The notes: generated from the sequence alone by a model not told the origin. A DNA stretch of 64,000 bases from an uncultured Cedecea sp. (GCF_947498825.1 NZ_CANMLV010000002.1:284601-348600); one strand, 5' to 3'; counted from the first letter of the stretch, positions 12,377 to 24,310 are shown. Translations and numbers: made by a program.

Positions 12377-12637
12377 ATGTCACTACTCATTACCAAACGC
12401 TGTATCAATTGCGATATGTGTGAACCCGAGTGTCCTAACCAAGCCATTTCTATGGGGGATATGTTCTATCAGATAGATACCGAACGCTGCACCGAGTGTA
12501 TTGGTCATTATGAGGCCCCCACTTGCCAGCAAGTATGCCCCATTGCCAGCACGATTATTCACGATCCAGACCATCAGGAAAGCGAGGAGCAACTCTGGGA
12601 TAAATTTGTGCTGCTCCACCATGCTGATAAAATTTAA
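12377..12637 (+). CDS. yfhL: 2[4Fe-4S] ferredoxin YfhL
   Basis: An 86-residue cytosolic ferredoxin of the Alvin type. The first cluster motif is [12 protein letters not shown], and the second has an insertion ([18 protein letters not shown]), as in the E. coli protein of identical length. Known relatives support tRNA hydroxylation by the TrhP/TrhO type pathway. It converges on acpS, with the two stop codons overlapping by 4 bp. Confidence 0.93.
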   Translation: MSLLITKRCINCDMCEPECPNQAISMGDMFYQIDTERCTECIGHYEAPTCQQVCPIASTIIHDPDHQESEEQLWDKFVLLHHADKI

Positions 12638-13014
12638 CGCTCAATAATCACCGTAGCACACGCATAGTGTCGCTCATCTGCAATTGTCACGTGTACAGAG
12701 TGCACGCCTAATGCTTCAGCCATTTGCCCTGCCTGCTCCCTGAAGAACAACAACGGTTTGCCCAGAGCGTCATTTCTCACCTCAAACTGGTTAAAAGCCA
12801 GACCGTTACGGATCCCTGTTCCCAGCGCTTTCGCCGCTGCTTCTTTCACCGCGAATCGCTTGGCAAGAAACCGCGCAGGTTGCTGATGAGCCAGATATTG
12901 GGCCCATTCATCGGGGCTTAATATCCTTTTAGCCAGCCTGTCACCCGAACGAGAAATTGCGCCCTCAATGCGCGCAATCTCTACGATATCGGTACCGATA
13001 CCCAAAATAGCCAT
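12634..13014 (-). CDS. acpS: Holo-[acyl-carrier-protein] synthase
   Basis: A 126-residue phosphopantetheinyl transferase that attaches the CoA-derived arm to apo-ACP, starting fatty acid synthesis. The Mg-binding motifs are present: GIGTDIVEI at the N-terminus and [15 protein letters not shown] in the middle. Length equals E. coli AcpS. Its start overlaps the pdxJ stop by one base (TAATG), so it is the last gene of the rnc-era-recO-pdxJ-acpS operon. Confidence 0.95.
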   Translation of the reverse strand: MAILGIGTDIVEIARIEGAISRSGDRLAKRILSPDEWAQYLAHQQPARFLAKRFAVKEAAAKALGTGIRNGLAFNQFEVRNDALGKPLLFFREQAGQMAEALGVHSVHVTIADERHYACATVIIER

Positions 13015-13745
13015 TAACGACGCGCTTCCAGCATTAAGCGTTTCATCTCCGCAACGGCTTCTTTCAGGCCACTGAACACAGCCTGACCGATAATGGCATG
13101 GCCGATATTCAATTCTATCATTTCCGGAATGGCCGCAATCGCCTGAACATTGTGGTAAGTTAAACCATGCCCGGCATTGACTTTCAGGCCTTTAGAAGTG
13201 GCGTAGGCAGCAGCATCGGCGATACGCGCTAATTCCTGTGCCTGTGCAGCCTCATCTTTTGCTTCAGCGTAACAGCCCGTATGAATTTCGATATAAGGCG
13301 CTTTTACCGCTACCGCTGCATCGATTTGTGTATAGTCAGCATCAATAAATAATGAAACCAGAATACCGGCATCTGCCAGTCGCGAACAAGCATCACGCAT
13401 TTTATCAAGCTGTCCTGCAACATCCAGCCCGCCTTCGGTAGTCACTTCCTGGCGTTTTTCTGGTACCAAACAGCAAAAATGAGGTCGTGTTTCACAGGCT
13501 ATGGACAGCATCTCTTCAGTAACCGCCATCTCCAGATTCATTCGGGTGCCCAGTGTTTCACGTAAAATACGTACATCACGATCGGTTATATGACGTCTGT
13601 CTTCGCGCAAATGTACTGTGATGCCATCAGCGCCAGCCTGTTCTGCAATAAATGCCGCCTGAACAGGATCCGGATAGCTGGTACCACGCGCATTACGTAA
13701 TGTAGCAATATGATCGATATTTACGCCTAACAGTAACTGAGTCAT
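13014..13745 (-). CDS. pdxJ: Pyridoxine 5'-phosphate synthase
   Basis: A 243-residue TIM-barrel enzyme that condenses 1-deoxyxylulose 5-phosphate with 3-amino-2-oxopropyl phosphate in vitamin B6 synthesis. Conserved stretches are [32 protein letters not shown] and [10 protein letters not shown]. The start at 13745 ([12 protein letters not shown]) gives the E. coli length and has GGGG upstream; a start four codons earlier is possible but less likely. It is followed directly by acpS. Confidence 0.96.
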   Translation of the reverse strand: MTQLLLGVNIDHIATLRNARGTSYPDPVQAAFIAEQAGADGITVHLREDRRHITDRDVRILRETLGTRMNLEMAVTEEMLSIACETRPHFCCLVPEKRQEVTTEGGLDVAGQLDKMRDACSRLADAGILVSLFIDADYTQIDAAVAVKAPYIEIHTGCYAEAKDEAAQAQELARIADAAAYATSKGLKVNAGHGLTYHNVQAIAAIPEMIELNIGHAIIGQAVFSGLKEAVAEMKRLMLEARR

Positions 13746-13847
13746 GCAATACCCCAAATATTTACAGATAATGGCTAATGTACATCCGGCAACACCATGA
13801 TGGCTATGGTTGTCTGTCCAACAGCCACCATTTTGTAACCAAATAAA

Positions 13848-14555
13848 CTATTTTTTGGTAATAAACTGACGAAAAAGCTCCCGACTTTTGAGTGGCTTAC
13901 CTTGCAGGTAGGGTTTAAGCGCCATCCGCGTAAAACGTTTTGCAGCGCGTAGCGTATCCGCTTCAACAAAACTGCGTTCTGACAAGGCTTGAAGCTGGCG
14001 TCCGGTAAAACTATTGTGATTAATCACCACACTGGCAATAAAACCTTTTTCTTCGCGATAGAGGTAGGTCATATCATCGCTGACCGCTTCCCCACTGCCT
14101 GCACAATGCAAAAAATCCACGCCATAACCAAGATGGGCCAGTAATGCCAGTTCAAAACGGCGTAGCGCAGGCTCTGGTGTTCCATCAGTGCCTGCTAGCT
14201 CCTGAATACAATGCAGATAGTCAAAGAACAAATCGGAGAAGCGAGTTTCTTGTTCAAGAACCCGGGCAAGGAGCTCGTTAACATATAAGCCGCTATAGAG
14301 AGAAATGCCATTGAGTGGTAAAGCAAGGGAAACCGCTTCTGCGCCACGTAAGGTTTTCACCTCACCTCGGCCACCAAAACGAATCAAAAGGGGGACAAAG
14401 GGCTGTAGAGCACCTTTTAAATTAGAGCGGCGAGAGCGCGCGCCTTTTGCTATGAGGCGGACACGCCCGGATTCTTCCGTGAACACATCAAGAAGAAGGC
14501 TGGTTTCACTCCAGGGACGAGTATGCAGAACAAATGCCCGTTGCCAGCCTTCCAT
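13848..14555 (-). CDS. recO: DNA repair protein RecO
   Basis: A 235-residue RecFOR-pathway mediator that helps load RecA on SSB-coated DNA and anneals strands. An N-terminal OB fold ([32 protein letters not shown]) is followed by a helical domain with [14 protein letters not shown]. It ends earlier than E. coli RecO, at FITKK, a family with variable tails. I start at MEGW as in E. coli; an upstream in-frame start would extend into era. The stop of era lies 10 bp before this ATG and no strong ribosome site is visible, so coupling to era is likely. Confidence 0.94.
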   Translation of the reverse strand: MEGWQRAFVLHTRPWSETSLLLDVFTEESGRVRLIAKGARSRRSNLKGALQPFVPLLIRFGGRGEVKTLRGAEAVSLALPLNGISLYSGLYVNELLARVLEQETRFSDLFFDYLHCIQELAGTDGTPEPALRRFELALLAHLGYGVDFLHCAGSGEAVSDDMTYLYREEKGFIASVVINHNSFTGRQLQALSERSFVEADTLRAAKRFTRMALKPYLQGKPLKSRELFRQFITKK

Positions 14556-14565
14556 TGATGAGTCT

Positions 14566-16160
<1,595 letters not shown>

Positions 16161-16182
16161 TTAATTAATGCGTCGACAAATT

Positions 16183-16253
16183 CAGCACACGAAACAGACC
16201 TGAAAAAATAAACAATACTGTTTAGTGTGCTGTGGCTCTCGTGAGAGAGCCAC
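16183..16253 (-). promoter_or_regulatory. rnc leader hairpins, likely RNase III self-processing site
   Basis: Two stable stems lie upstream of rnc. One is CAGCACACxAAACAG paired with CTGTTTxGTGTGCTG (16183-16197 with 16218-16232). The second is a perfect 9-bp GTGGCTCTC/GAGAGCCAC stem with a 4-base loop (16232-16253). In E. coli RNase III cleaves an analogous leader stem and destabilises its own mRNA. That function is inferred here from position and structure. Confidence 0.65.
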
Positions 16254-16318
16254 CCTTTAAAGCGGGGTTATTCTATACACAACGACTGAGGATGTCGTTA
16301 GTTTGTGGGATAAAATTC

Positions 16319-17293
16319 TTAATGAATGCCACCGATACGATTTAAACGAATACCCGTAGGCCATTCACCTTCTTGTTTCTCAAAACTCATCCAGATAGTG
16401 GTCGCTTTACCCACAAGGTTTTGCTCAGGAACAAATCCCCAGTAACGGCTGTCCGCGCTATTATCACGGTTATCACCCATGACAAAATAATGACCCGGCG
16501 GCACAATCCACGTGGCTGGCGGTAAACCAGGCTGCTGATAGTACATACTCGCCTGATCTTGCGCTATCGGTAACAACAGGATGCGGTGAGTGACATCGCC
16601 TAAAGTTTCATTACGAACATTCAGACGTGCACCATTTTCCAAGTTTTTATCTAAAGGTACGCTAAAGAAACCGGCTGTCGCTTCGGAACCTTCGCTACGG
16701 GCAAAGGTTTGTACAAATTCGCTCGGTTCAATATTAGAGTAGCTAATAGGAAGTGTCGTTTCACAGGCCTGACCGGAACGACAATCTGGGAAAATAGTCA
16801 GTTCCTTGGTTACAGGATCGTAACTCACCCGATCGCCAGGTAAGCCGATAACGCGTTTTATATAATCCAGTCGGGTATCACGCGGATATTTAAATACCGC
16901 GATATCTCCACGTTTTGGATGACCCGTTTCGATGAGCGTCTTCTGATAGATAGGATCTTTTATTCCATAGGCAAATTTCTCCACCAGAATAAAATCACCA
17001 ATCAGTAATGTCGGCATCATCGAACCTGATGGGATCTGAAAAGGCTCATAAATAAACGAACGGATCACCAGAACAATGGCCAGCACAGGGAATAATGAGG
17101 CTAGCGTCTCCATGAAGCCTTGTTTTTGCCCGACTTTCTTCAGCGTGTCTTGATCCAGTGTTCCACCAGTGGCAGCCTGAGCTGCCGCCTGCTGCTGTCG
17201 ACGTTTTGGTGCGAAAATAAACTTATCCAGACACCAAAATATGCCGGTGACCAACGTGGCCAGCACGAGGATCAGGGCAAACATATTCGCCAT
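16319..17293 (-). CDS. lepB: Signal peptidase I
   Basis: A 324-residue inner-membrane serine protease that removes Sec and Tat signal peptides. Two N-terminal membrane segments (about 3-25 and 60-77) precede the periplasmic catalytic domain. The Ser is in IPSGSMMPTLLIGD (about 91) and the Lys in RGDIAVFKYPRD (about 146). The late signature GDNRDNSADSRYWG is intact. Length equals E. coli LepB. It follows lepA by 14 bp with AAGGAG before its start, so it is in the lepA-lepB operon. Confidence 0.98.
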   Translation of the reverse strand: MANMFALILVLATLVTGIFWCLDKFIFAPKRRQQQAAAQAATGGTLDQDTLKKVGQKQGFMETLASLFPVLAIVLVIRSFIYEPFQIPSGSMMPTLLIGDFILVEKFAYGIKDPIYQKTLIETGHPKRGDIAVFKYPRDTRLDYIKRVIGLPGDRVSYDPVTKELTIFPDCRSGQACETTLPISYSNIEPSEFVQTFARSEGSEATAGFFSVPLDKNLENGARLNVRNETLGDVTHRILLLPIAQDQASMYYQQPGLPPATWIVPPGHYFVMGDNRDNSADSRYWGFVPEQNLVGKATTIWMSFEKQEGEWPTGIRLNRIGGIH

Positions 17294-17307
17294 ACCAACT
17301 CCTTAGA

Positions 17308-19107
17308 TTATTTGCCGTCTTTGCCAACATGCAGAATGGCAAGGAATGCTTCCTGAGGCAGCTCAACGTTACCGACCTGCTTCATACGTTTTTTACCGTC
17401 TTTCTGTTTCTGCAACAGCTTTTTCTTACGGCTGACGTCACCACCATAACATTTTGCCAGTACGTTTTTACGTAACTGTTTCACCGTTGAGCGGGCAATA
17501 ATGTGGTTACCAATCGCCGCCTGAATAGCAATATCAAACTGCTGACGTGGGATCAATTCCTTCATTTTTTCGACGAGCTCACGACCACGGTAAGGGGCGT
17601 TATCGTTATGCGTGATCAGTGCCAAAGCATCAACACGCTCACCGTTAATCATGACATCCACACGCACCATGTTTGAAGCCTGGAAGCGTTTGAAATTGTA
17701 GTCCAGCGAAGCATAACCCCGAGAGGTCGATTTCAGACGGTCAAAGAAGTCGAGAACCACTTCAGCCATAGGAATTTCATAGGTCAGTGCAACCTGGTTA
17801 CCGTGGTACACCATGTTGGTCTGTACACCACGTTTTTCTATGCACAGTGTAATGACGTTACCGAGATATTCTTGCGGCAGCAGCATATGACATTCAGCGA
17901 TAGGTTCGCGTAGCTCCTCAATATTATTCAGCGCAGGGAGCTTAGACGGGCTATCCACATAAATAACATCTTTGCTGGTCGTTAATACTTCATACACTAC
18001 CGTAGGAGCCGTGGTAATCAGTTCCAGGTCGTATTCACGTTCCAGGCGCTCCTGGATGATTTCCATATGCAGCAGGCCGAGGAAGCCACAACGGAAGCCA
18101 AAGCCCAGTGCCGTTGAGCTTTCTGGTTCGTAGAATAGTGACGCATCATTAAGGCTAAGCTTGCCCAGTGCATCACGGAAACCTTCATAGTCATCAGAAC
18201 TGATAGGGAATAATCCCGCATAAACCTGCGGTTTCACCTTTTTAAAACCCGGTAAGGCTTTATCCGCCGGATTACGCGACAAAGTCAGGGTATCACCGAC
18301 CGGAGCACCTAATATATCTTTGATAGCACAAACCAGCCAGCCAACTTCACCGCACTTCAGTTCAGTACGATCTATTTGTTTTGGCGTAAAGATACCCAGT
18401 CGGTCAGCGTTATACACCTGACCGGTACTCATCACTTTAACTTTATCGCCTTTACGCAAGGTGCCATTTTTTATGCGAACTAACGAAACAACACCGAGGT
18501 AATTATCAAACCAGGAGTCAATGATCAGTGCTTGCAGCGGCGCGTCCGGGTCACCTTCCGGTGGCGGAATATCACGCACCAGGCGTTCCAGTACCTCAGG
18601 TACACCTAAACCGGTTTTTGCTGAACAGCGTACTGCGTCAGCGGCATCAATACCGACGATGTCTTCAATCTCTTCTGCCACCCTGTCCGGATCGGCAGCA
18701 GGTAAGTCAATCTTGTTAAGAACCGGGACAACTTCTAAATCCATTTCCATGGCAGTATAGCAGTTGGCCAGGGTTTGAGCTTCAACTCCCTGTCCGGCAT
18801 CAACCACCAGCAGCGCACCTTCACAAGCTGCCAGAGAACGAGAGACTTCATAGGAGAAGTCAACGTGTCCTGGTGTATCGATGAAATTAAGCTGATAGGT
18901 TTCACCATCACTGGCTTTGTAATCAAGCGTTACGCTTTGTGCTTTAATAGTAATACCACGTTCACGTTCCAGATCCATTGAGTCCAGTACCTGAGCGGCC
19001 ATTTCACGATCGGTTAGCCCCCCACAAATCTGGATAATACGGTCGGACAGCGTCGATTTGCCGTGGTCGATATGAGCAATGATGGAAAAGTTTCTTATGT
19101 TCTTCAT
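17308..19107 (-). CDS. lepA: Elongation factor 4 (LepA)
   Basis: A 599-residue translational GTPase with E. coli length. G1 is AHIDHGKST at the N-terminus, followed by [14 protein letters not shown], and NKIDLPAAD. Domains II, III and V follow, and the LepA-specific C-terminal domain carries [18 protein letters not shown]. The start [16 protein letters not shown] was preferred over an ATG seven codons upstream because all homologues begin there. It is the promoter-proximal gene of lepA-lepB. Confidence 0.97.
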   Translation of the reverse strand: MKNIRNFSIIAHIDHGKSTLSDRIIQICGGLTDREMAAQVLDSMDLERERGITIKAQSVTLDYKASDGETYQLNFIDTPGHVDFSYEVSRSLAACEGALLVVDAGQGVEAQTLANCYTAMEMDLEVVPVLNKIDLPAADPDRVAEEIEDIVGIDAADAVRCSAKTGLGVPEVLERLVRDIPPPEGDPDAPLQALIIDSWFDNYLGVVSLVRIKNGTLRKGDKVKVMSTGQVYNADRLGIFTPKQIDRTELKCGEVGWLVCAIKDILGAPVGDTLTLSRNPADKALPGFKKVKPQVYAGLFPISSDDYEGFRDALGKLSLNDASLFYEPESSTALGFGFRCGFLGLLHMEIIQERLEREYDLELITTAPTVVYEVLTTSKDVIYVDSPSKLPALNNIEELREPIAECHMLLPQEYLGNVITLCIEKRGVQTNMVYHGNQVALTYEIPMAEVVLDFFDRLKSTSRGYASLDYNFKRFQASNMVRVDVMINGERVDALALITHNDNAPYRGRELVEKMKELIPRQQFDIAIQAAIGNHIIARSTVKQLRKNVLAKCYGGDVSRKKKLLQKQKDGKKRMKQVGNVELPQEAFLAILHVGKDGK

Positions 19108-19202
19108 AAATATAGGTTTTTGTCTCATTTAGAGGCTTGGGTATTTCTGATTGACACCACTGTGGACACTCAGAGAGCGCTACCCTTCAATTATTGGCGA
19201 GA

Positions 19203-19231
19203 ATCTTACACTGTCATGCTGAATTAGTCAG
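19203..19231 (-). promoter_or_regulatory. Possible lepA promoter
   Basis: On the minus strand CTGACT and TAAGAT are separated by 17 bp, about 95 bp upstream of lepA. Each hexamer matches four of six consensus bases. This is a weak pattern-based call. Confidence 0.3.
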
Positions 19232-19327
19232 CACATGCGTGTATTACCTCGCTGGTAACTCTGCTAATTCTTATAAAGTTAGTCGACTCAGACTAATAAC
19301 CGTTCAGTGACAGAAGGCTCTGATACA

Positions 19328-19402
19328 ATTCATCCCGACCACCGACTCCAGTCAGCGCTCGGGATGAATATGAATAAGACTGCAACTTGAAGTATAACTA
19401 CA
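19328..19402. repeat. Dispersed intergenic repeat, copy D (right part only)
   Basis: An 11-bp perfect inverted repeat (ATTCATCCCGA / TCGGGATGAAT) is followed by GCAACTTGAAGTATA, the same right end as in the copies at 45.1 and 57.3 kb. The left end is not recognisable. The hairpin sits just after the rseC stop and may help end the rpoE-rseABC transcript, though no T run follows on the minus strand. Confidence 0.5.
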
Positions 19403-19407
19403 AGCCA

Positions 19408-19890
19408 CTATGGTGTTTTTAATGAGGAGGTCGACGTTTCTACGCGCAATGAATCGGGCCCCAAGGCGACGCTCAGAATGACCGGCTGCCAGTTATCGCG
19501 CTGGCTCAGACGCTGTGAATAGATACGCGCCAGCATAAAACCACCGATCCCCCCCAGCAAAGCACCCGCCATTGCCGCGATATCTGTCGCAAAAAACCAC
19601 TGAAAAAGCCCACCGATAACAAAAAGCCCGGCTAGCGGGGACATATACACCAGTAATGCAGAGCCTAACAGGCTCTTTTCAGCAATACCCAGCTCAACTT
19701 TTTGCCCGGCCATCAGTGGTTTTTCACTCTGCACTGTCAGTAAATGCTCAGTCTGTGGCCCGAGTTTATTCAGTACTCGGGTACCACATCCAGCCCGCGA
19801 AGCACAGCCATTGCACGATGTTTTAACATCACACTTCAACACCGCCTCACCGTTTTGCCATGAGACCACTGTTGCCCACTCTTTAATCAT
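19408..19890 (-). CDS. rseC: Sigma-E regulator RseC (SoxR-reducing system component)
   Basis: A 160-residue inner-membrane protein, last gene of the rpoE operon. The N-terminal cytoplasmic part has a cysteine cluster (CDVKTSCNGCASRAGCG, about 19-35), followed by two membrane segments (about 75-92 and 97-118). The family mildly modulates sigma-E and is needed with the Rsx complex to keep SoxR reduced. Its start overlaps the rseB stop by 4 bp. Confidence 0.94.
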   Translation of the reverse strand: MIKEWATVVSWQNGEAVLKCDVKTSCNGCASRAGCGTRVLNKLGPQTEHLLTVQSEKPLMAGQKVELGIAEKSLLGSALLVYMSPLAGLFVIGGLFQWFFATDIAAMAGALLGGIGGFMLARIYSQRLSQRDNWQPVILSVALGPDSLRVETSTSSLKTP

Positions 19891-20849
19891 GGTGCGACTC
19901 CGAATTTAACGCTGTCAGCAACACGTTTAGCGGTTTGCGGCGGCAACTCTCCAACAACCGTGATTTCTTTTTTGTCACGGTGCAGGGTATTAATCGTACG
20001 ACGTCCTGTACGTATCAACTGTTCACCGTTGTTTAGTTCAGCAGTTATTTCATTCACATTCACTGAAAAGCTAAACAGTCCGTCACTGAAGAGACGCGAT
20101 TCAATAGGAATACCTATCGAAGGTAATGGGCGACGGCTACTGGATACCTCTTTGAAACCTTCGGGTAACCAGGAAACATGCCAGGTAAGATTCTCACTGG
20201 CTGTATCAGGTACAGAGAATACCGGCGGTAAATTGGCTTTCTCCAGCCGACTCATTGCTTCAGTCACCTCACCATCAATCGCAAATGAGATAACCCTGAA
20301 TTGTTCCAGCGTTTCACCATCACGGTCGAGTAAGTCAACTCGTAACGGTAATTTTGTCTCCGAATCAATCCAGACGATATAGCTATAACGCGTTCCATCC
20401 CGGGCAACAACACGGAGTACATCACACAGACGATCGGCAATGCGGGTACGCCCTACAGGAATAAAATCATAGTAAGGAGCCAGCTGGCTGAAATTGGTAT
20501 AAACAATGGAGGGCAGCGAGTCAACGATGTAGTCACCGTTTAAAGTAAAAGGCTCGAGACCAGGTTCAAAATAGCTGATTTCATCACCGCGCTGAACAAC
20601 TTCCCGCAGCGGGCCGTCCATTTGCAGTAACTGGGCTAAGGTGCTGTTATTCAGCCGAATGTGCCGATAACGCTGTGATTCGATCCCTTGCTTGTTAACG
20701 CTGATAAATGACAGTTCGTAATTGCGTGACTGACTGGCCTGGTTCATTTCCTGCAACAACGCCTCAGACGAATTATCTTTCGCTGAGGCGCTTGCAGTAA
20801 ATAACAGGGCGCTTGTCACAATAGACAGGGCACACCAAAATGGCTTCAT
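19887..20849 (-). CDS. rseB: Periplasmic sigma-E regulator RseB
   Basis: A 320-residue periplasmic protein with a Sec signal peptide cleaved near ASA (about 23). The mature part has the LolA-like N-terminal domain and a smaller C-terminal domain. RseB binds the periplasmic side of RseA and shields it from DegS until lipids or LPS displace it. It starts within the rseA stop (one-base overlap) and overlaps rseC downstream, so the operon is tightly packed. Confidence 0.95.
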   Translation of the reverse strand: MKPFWCALSIVTSALLFTASASAKDNSSEALLQEMNQASQSRNYELSFISVNKQGIESQRYRHIRLNNSTLAQLLQMDGPLREVVQRGDEISYFEPGLEPFTLNGDYIVDSLPSIVYTNFSQLAPYYDFIPVGRTRIADRLCDVLRVVARDGTRYSYIVWIDSETKLPLRVDLLDRDGETLEQFRVISFAIDGEVTEAMSRLEKANLPPVFSVPDTASENLTWHVSWLPEGFKEVSSSRRPLPSIGIPIESRLFSDGLFSFSVNVNEITAELNNGEQLIRTGRRTINTLHRDKKEITVVGELPPQTAKRVADSVKFGVAP

Positions 20850-21502
20850 TACTGCGATTGCGTTCCTAAAGTTTGAGTTCCAGGCACTTGTATCGCAGCT
20901 TGCTGAGGTGATGTTTGTTCAAACTGCGACTGCCCGGCGTGTAAGCGACGTTGCAATTCATAATCTTGCAGCATTGCATTAATGCGTCGACGCTGTTCCT
21001 GTGCCTGCGCCTGTGCAGAGTTGCCAGGTGCTGAAGCATCAGAAGGTACCCCTAAACTGACAGGGCTCGCCTTACCAATCATCGGTAACGTATTAAATAC
21101 CGGGGACTCTGGTTGCAGGTCAGTTTCAGGGGTGCCATTGTATTGTTGTACGCCAACGATAACCGCAAGCGAAACACAAGCTGCCAAACCTGCCTGAGTC
21201 AAATGACTCGCCCAAGGACGAACCCGATGCCAGAACGGCATTTTTTGCCATTGTTCTGGTTGAGGCTGAGATTCAGTTATCAGCGGGACAGCATTTTTTG
21301 CTGGTTCTTTCGCAATAGCGGCCATCACATTGCTAGAGATATCGAAATGAAGAACATCACTGCTGTCGCCACGCATAACGTCACGAATCAGATGATAACT
21401 CTCCCAGTTTTGCTGTAACGATTTGTCATTAGACAAAGCATTCAACAATTCACTGTCCAGAGACTCACCATCCATTAAAGCGGAAAGCTGTTCTTTCTGC
21501 AT
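20849..21502 (-). CDS. rseA: Anti-sigma-E factor RseA
   Basis: A 217-residue single-pass inner-membrane protein. The cytoplasmic sigma-binding domain begins MQKEQLSALMDGE (about 1-66), the membrane helix is at about 100-118, and a periplasmic Q-rich tail (about 119-217) is the DegS/RseB interaction region. It holds RpoE inactive until regulated proteolysis. Spacing to rpoE is about 30 bp, and rseB overlaps its stop. Confidence 0.96.
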   Translation of the reverse strand: MQKEQLSALMDGESLDSELLNALSNDKSLQQNWESYHLIRDVMRGDSSDVLHFDISSNVMAAIAKEPAKNAVPLITESQPQPEQWQKMPFWHRVRPWASHLTQAGLAACVSLAVIVGVQQYNGTPETDLQPESPVFNTLPMIGKASPVSLGVPSDASAPGNSAQAQAQEQRRRINAMLQDYELQRRLHAGQSQFEQTSPQQAAIQVPGTQTLGTQSQ

Positions 21503-21532
21503 GTCTAATACCCTTCCAGTAATCCGACATCG

Positions 21533-22108
21533 TCAACGCTTAATAAGCGGTTGAACTTTGTTATCAATAGCTTCACGAGCACGAAAGATTCGTGAACGAA
21601 CCGTTCCTACCGGGCAATCCATGATGGCCGCTATCTCTTCATAGCTCAGTCCATCTAACTCCCGTAACGTAATTGCCATACGTAAATCTTCCGGAAGTGA
21701 CTCAATAGTACGGAAAACTATCTGCCTTAGTTCTTCTGACAACATTAAGTTCTCAGGGTTCGAAATTTCTTTCAATGCGTTGCCACTTTCGTAATTTTCA
21801 GCATCGCTGGCATCCACATCGCTTGAAGGCGGGCGCCGTCCCTGAGCGACCAAGTAGTTCTTTGCCGTATTTACAGCAATTCGGTACAACCAAGTATAAA
21901 ACGCGCTATCACCACGGAATGAATCCAATGCGCGGTACGCTTTTATAAATGACTCTTGCACAACATCAGGCACATCTCCTGAAGGAACATACCGTGAAAC
22001 CAGACTGGCGACTTTGTGCTGATAACGCACAACCAGTAAGTTAAACGATTTCTGGTCGCCCTTCTGGACCCGTTCGACGAGAACCTGATCTGTTATCTGC
22101 TCGCTCAT
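21533..22108 (-). CDS. rpoE: RNA polymerase sigma factor RpoE
   Basis: A 191-residue group 4 (ECF) sigma factor, same length as in E. coli, that controls the extracytoplasmic stress response. Region 2 includes DVVQESFIKAYRALDSFRGDSAFYTWLYRIA, shown here only as landmarks DVVQ and FYTWLYR. Region 4 has LRELDGLSYEEIAAIMDCPVG with GTVRSRIFRAR. First gene of rpoE-rseABC and divergent from nadB. A sigma-E promoter directly upstream indicates autoactivation. Confidence 0.98.
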   Translation of the reverse strand: MSEQITDQVLVERVQKGDQKSFNLLVVRYQHKVASLVSRYVPSGDVPDVVQESFIKAYRALDSFRGDSAFYTWLYRIAVNTAKNYLVAQGRRPPSSDVDASDAENYESGNALKEISNPENLMLSEELRQIVFRTIESLPEDLRMAITLRELDGLSYEEIAAIMDCPVGTVRSRIFRAREAIDNKVQPLIKR

Positions 22109-22189
22109 CGAAGGTAATGTCTCCCAAAATCAAATATCCACACATCAACTAAAAACCACTCGGTTTCTGAATTTTTGAACAAGCTAGGG

Positions 22190-22218
22190 CTTGGAGTCGT
22201 TGATACGAATAAAGTTCC
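22190..22218 (-). promoter_or_regulatory. Sigma-E promoter of rpoE
   Basis: On the minus strand GGAACTT is followed after 16 bp by TCCAAG, about 80 bp upstream of rpoE. The -35 is a perfect sigma-E element; the -10 is weaker. The flanks (ATGGAACTTTA, and GCTTGTTC downstream) resemble the E. coli rpoE autoregulated promoter. Confidence 0.75.
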
Positions 22219-22625
22219 ATTACCCCTTTGTTCTCTTTTGTTTTCAGCAGAGTTCATTTTTTTGATTATCAGTTCCGCCAGATCAACCGTGAATATAGCT
22301 TTGTTTAAAGCGATATCCCAAATAATTCGCGTAACCTGTAGGGGCTAAATGAAGTACGGCAATAAGCACAGACAGATTATACGTCTCATAAAAATCATAT
22401 CCAGGCAACCTGGAATATGACGAGTATAAAAGACTAACGCTCAGAGTATCGCACGAATCGTCATTTTTCATCACTAAATCTAGAAAGTTGGACTGCATGT
22501 AAGTGTTTTCCACTGCCAGCAAACTTTTATACAACTGATTATAAAGCCTGATAGTTTAGCCAATAAAACAATAAATCAAAAAAATATGTAATCAACCTTG
22601 TTGAATGCTATCATTTCGCGAAATC
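22219..22625. other. Divergent intergenic region between rpoE and nadB
   Basis: About 400 bases with no gene I can support. An 83-codon minus-strand frame (22283-22534) lacks family resemblance and a clear ribosome site. The region should hold the stress promoters of rpoE and the nadB promoter; a TATCAT hexamer near 22609 is the only nadB -10 candidate I see. Confidence 0.4.
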
Positions 22626-22643
22626 TGTTTAACGTAATAAACA
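22626..22643. promoter_or_regulatory. NadR operator at nadB
   Basis: TGTTTAACGTAATAAACA is a perfect TGTTTA-N6-TAAACA NadR palindrome. It ends 2 bp before the nadB ATG, so bound repressor would cover the translation-initiation DNA and the transcript start. It also excludes the longer upstream start for nadB. Confidence 0.82.
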
Positions 22644-22645
22644 CC

Positions 22646-24259
22646 ATGACAATAAATAGCCATTTTATTTGTGATGTCCTTATTGTAGGCAGTGGTGCTG
22701 CCGGACTCACGGTTGCTCTGCGCCTGGCCCCACATTGTAAAGTACTGGTCTTGAGCAAAGGCCGGGTTAAAGAAAGTGCAACCTTCTACGCCCAGGGTGG
22801 AATTGCCGCTGTCTTTGATGAGACAGACAGTATTGAATCACATATTGAAGATACTCTGATTGCCGGCGCGGGTATCTGTGACAGCCAGGCGGTGAGTTTT
22901 GTCGCCCGGCATGCCAGAAGCTGTGTTGAGTGGCTTATCCAGCAGGGAGTGATGTTTGATACACATACCGAATCGGGCGGCGAAAGTCGTTATCATTTGA
23001 CCCGAGAAGGTGGTCACAGTCATCGCCGCATTCTGCATGCCGCTGATGCCACAGGTAAAGCAGTTCAAACCTCGCTGGTCGAACAGGCTCTGGCTCATCC
23101 TAACATTCATATTATTGAACATTGTCAGGCGATTGATTTAATTCTCTCTGAAACAGAACATACACCTAAGCAGGCTCAGGGCGTGAAAGCGCTGAATCGT
23201 GATACAGGGGAAATAGAAGTTTACCATGCCAAGTCAGTTATCCTGGCGACCGGTGGAGCTTCACGCGTTTATCAATACACCACCAACCCGGATATTGCCT
23301 CCGGCGACGGTATTGCGATGGCATGGCGTGCTGGTTGTCGAGTTGCTAATCTGGAATTTAATCAGTTTCACCCGACAGCATTGTACCACCCCCTGGCGCG
23401 TAATTTTTTACTGACCGAGGCTCTACGAGGTGAAGGGGCATTGCTGAAACGCCCGAACGGCACGCGTTTTATGCCGGAAATTGATGAGCGTGCAGAGCTT
23501 GCGCCTCGTGATATTGTCACCCGGGCTATCGACAGTGAAATGAAACGTCTTGATGCCGATTGCATGTATCTGGATATCAGCCATAAATCACCTGAATTTA
23601 TCCTTCAGCATTTCCCGAATATTTATCAAAAGCTGATGGAGCTGGGCATTGATTTAACCAAAGAAGCGGTGCCTATTGTCCCGGCAGCACATTATACCTG
23701 TGGTGGCGTAGTGGTTGATGAGCGCGGCCGCACCGATATTGAACGGTTATATGCTATAGGTGAAGTTTCCTATACCGGTCTGCACGGCGCAAACCGTATG
23801 GCCTCTAATTCGCTGCTCGAGTGCCTGGTTTATGGCTGGTCTGCAGCGGAAGATATTCTTAAGCATCTGCCCGATGCAGATTTAACGAAGCCTCTGACAA
23901 CAGAGACTGCTGCATCGGCAGAATATCGTGATGAACAAGCGATTCTTCAACACAGTAGTAATGAGTTACGCATACTGATGTGGAATTATGTCGGTATTGT
24001 TCGCAGCGATCTGAGTCTGGCAAATGCACTCCGGCGAGTCCTGTTACTGCAGCAGGAAATCGTGGCGCACTGTCAGCATTTCCGCCCCTCCAGTCAGCTA
24101 TTAGGGCTGCGCGATCAAATCCAGGTAGCTGAGTTGATCGTTCGTTGTGCCATGCTGCGTAAAGAGAGTCGAGGTTTACATTACTCTCTGGACTACCCGC
24201 CCTCAAAGACACCCACAACAACAGATACCGGCCCGAGTATCCTGACCCCTGTACCTTAG
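22646..24259 (+). CDS. nadB: L-aspartate oxidase NadB
   Basis: A 537-residue FAD enzyme that oxidises L-aspartate to iminoaspartate for quinolinate and NAD synthesis. The FAD dinucleotide motif GSGAAGL is near the N-terminus, and the flavin-site motif [15 protein letters not shown] (about 130) and the succinate-dehydrogenase-like [11 protein letters not shown] are present. I start at the ATG at 22646 because the homologous protein begins there and a NadR operator lies just before it; a frame-open ATG at 22598 would run through the operator. It is divergent from rpoE as in E. coli. Confidence 0.97.
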   Translation: MTINSHFICDVLIVGSGAAGLTVALRLAPHCKVLVLSKGRVKESATFYAQGGIAAVFDETDSIESHIEDTLIAGAGICDSQAVSFVARHARSCVEWLIQQGVMFDTHTESGGESRYHLTREGGHSHRRILHAADATGKAVQTSLVEQALAHPNIHIIEHCQAIDLILSETEHTPKQAQGVKALNRDTGEIEVYHAKSVILATGGASRVYQYTTNPDIASGDGIAMAWRAGCRVANLEFNQFHPTALYHPLARNFLLTEALRGEGALLKRPNGTRFMPEIDERAELAPRDIVTRAIDSEMKRLDADCMYLDISHKSPEFILQHFPNIYQKLMELGIDLTKEAVPIVPAAHYTCGGVVVDERGRTDIERLYAIGEVSYTGLHGANRMASNSLLECLVYGWSAAEDILKHLPDADLTKPLTTETAASAEYRDEQAILQHSSNELRILMWNYVGIVRSDLSLANALRRVLLLQQEIVAHCQHFRPSSQLLGLRDQIQVAELIVRCAMLRKESRGLHYSLDYPPSKTPTTTDTGPSILTPVP

Positions 24260-24277
24260 GTGACTTGCTCTATCTGA

Positions 24278-24303
24278 AGTGGCCTGGTTTTCACCAGGCC
24301 ACT
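24278..24303. terminator. Hairpin between convergent nadB and trmN6
   Basis: A perfect 10-bp stem (AGTGGCCTGG / CCAGGCCACT) with a 6-base loop in the 51-bp gap between two convergent genes. Neither side has a clear T run, so it may be a processing or Rho-assisted end. Confidence 0.5.
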
Positions 24304-24310
24304 CGAATAA

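Noticed and set aside
22283..22534. 83-codon minus-strand frame upstream of rpoE
   Set aside because: It lies in the position of the E. coli rseD leader ORF, but I could not match it to that peptide and see no ribosome site.
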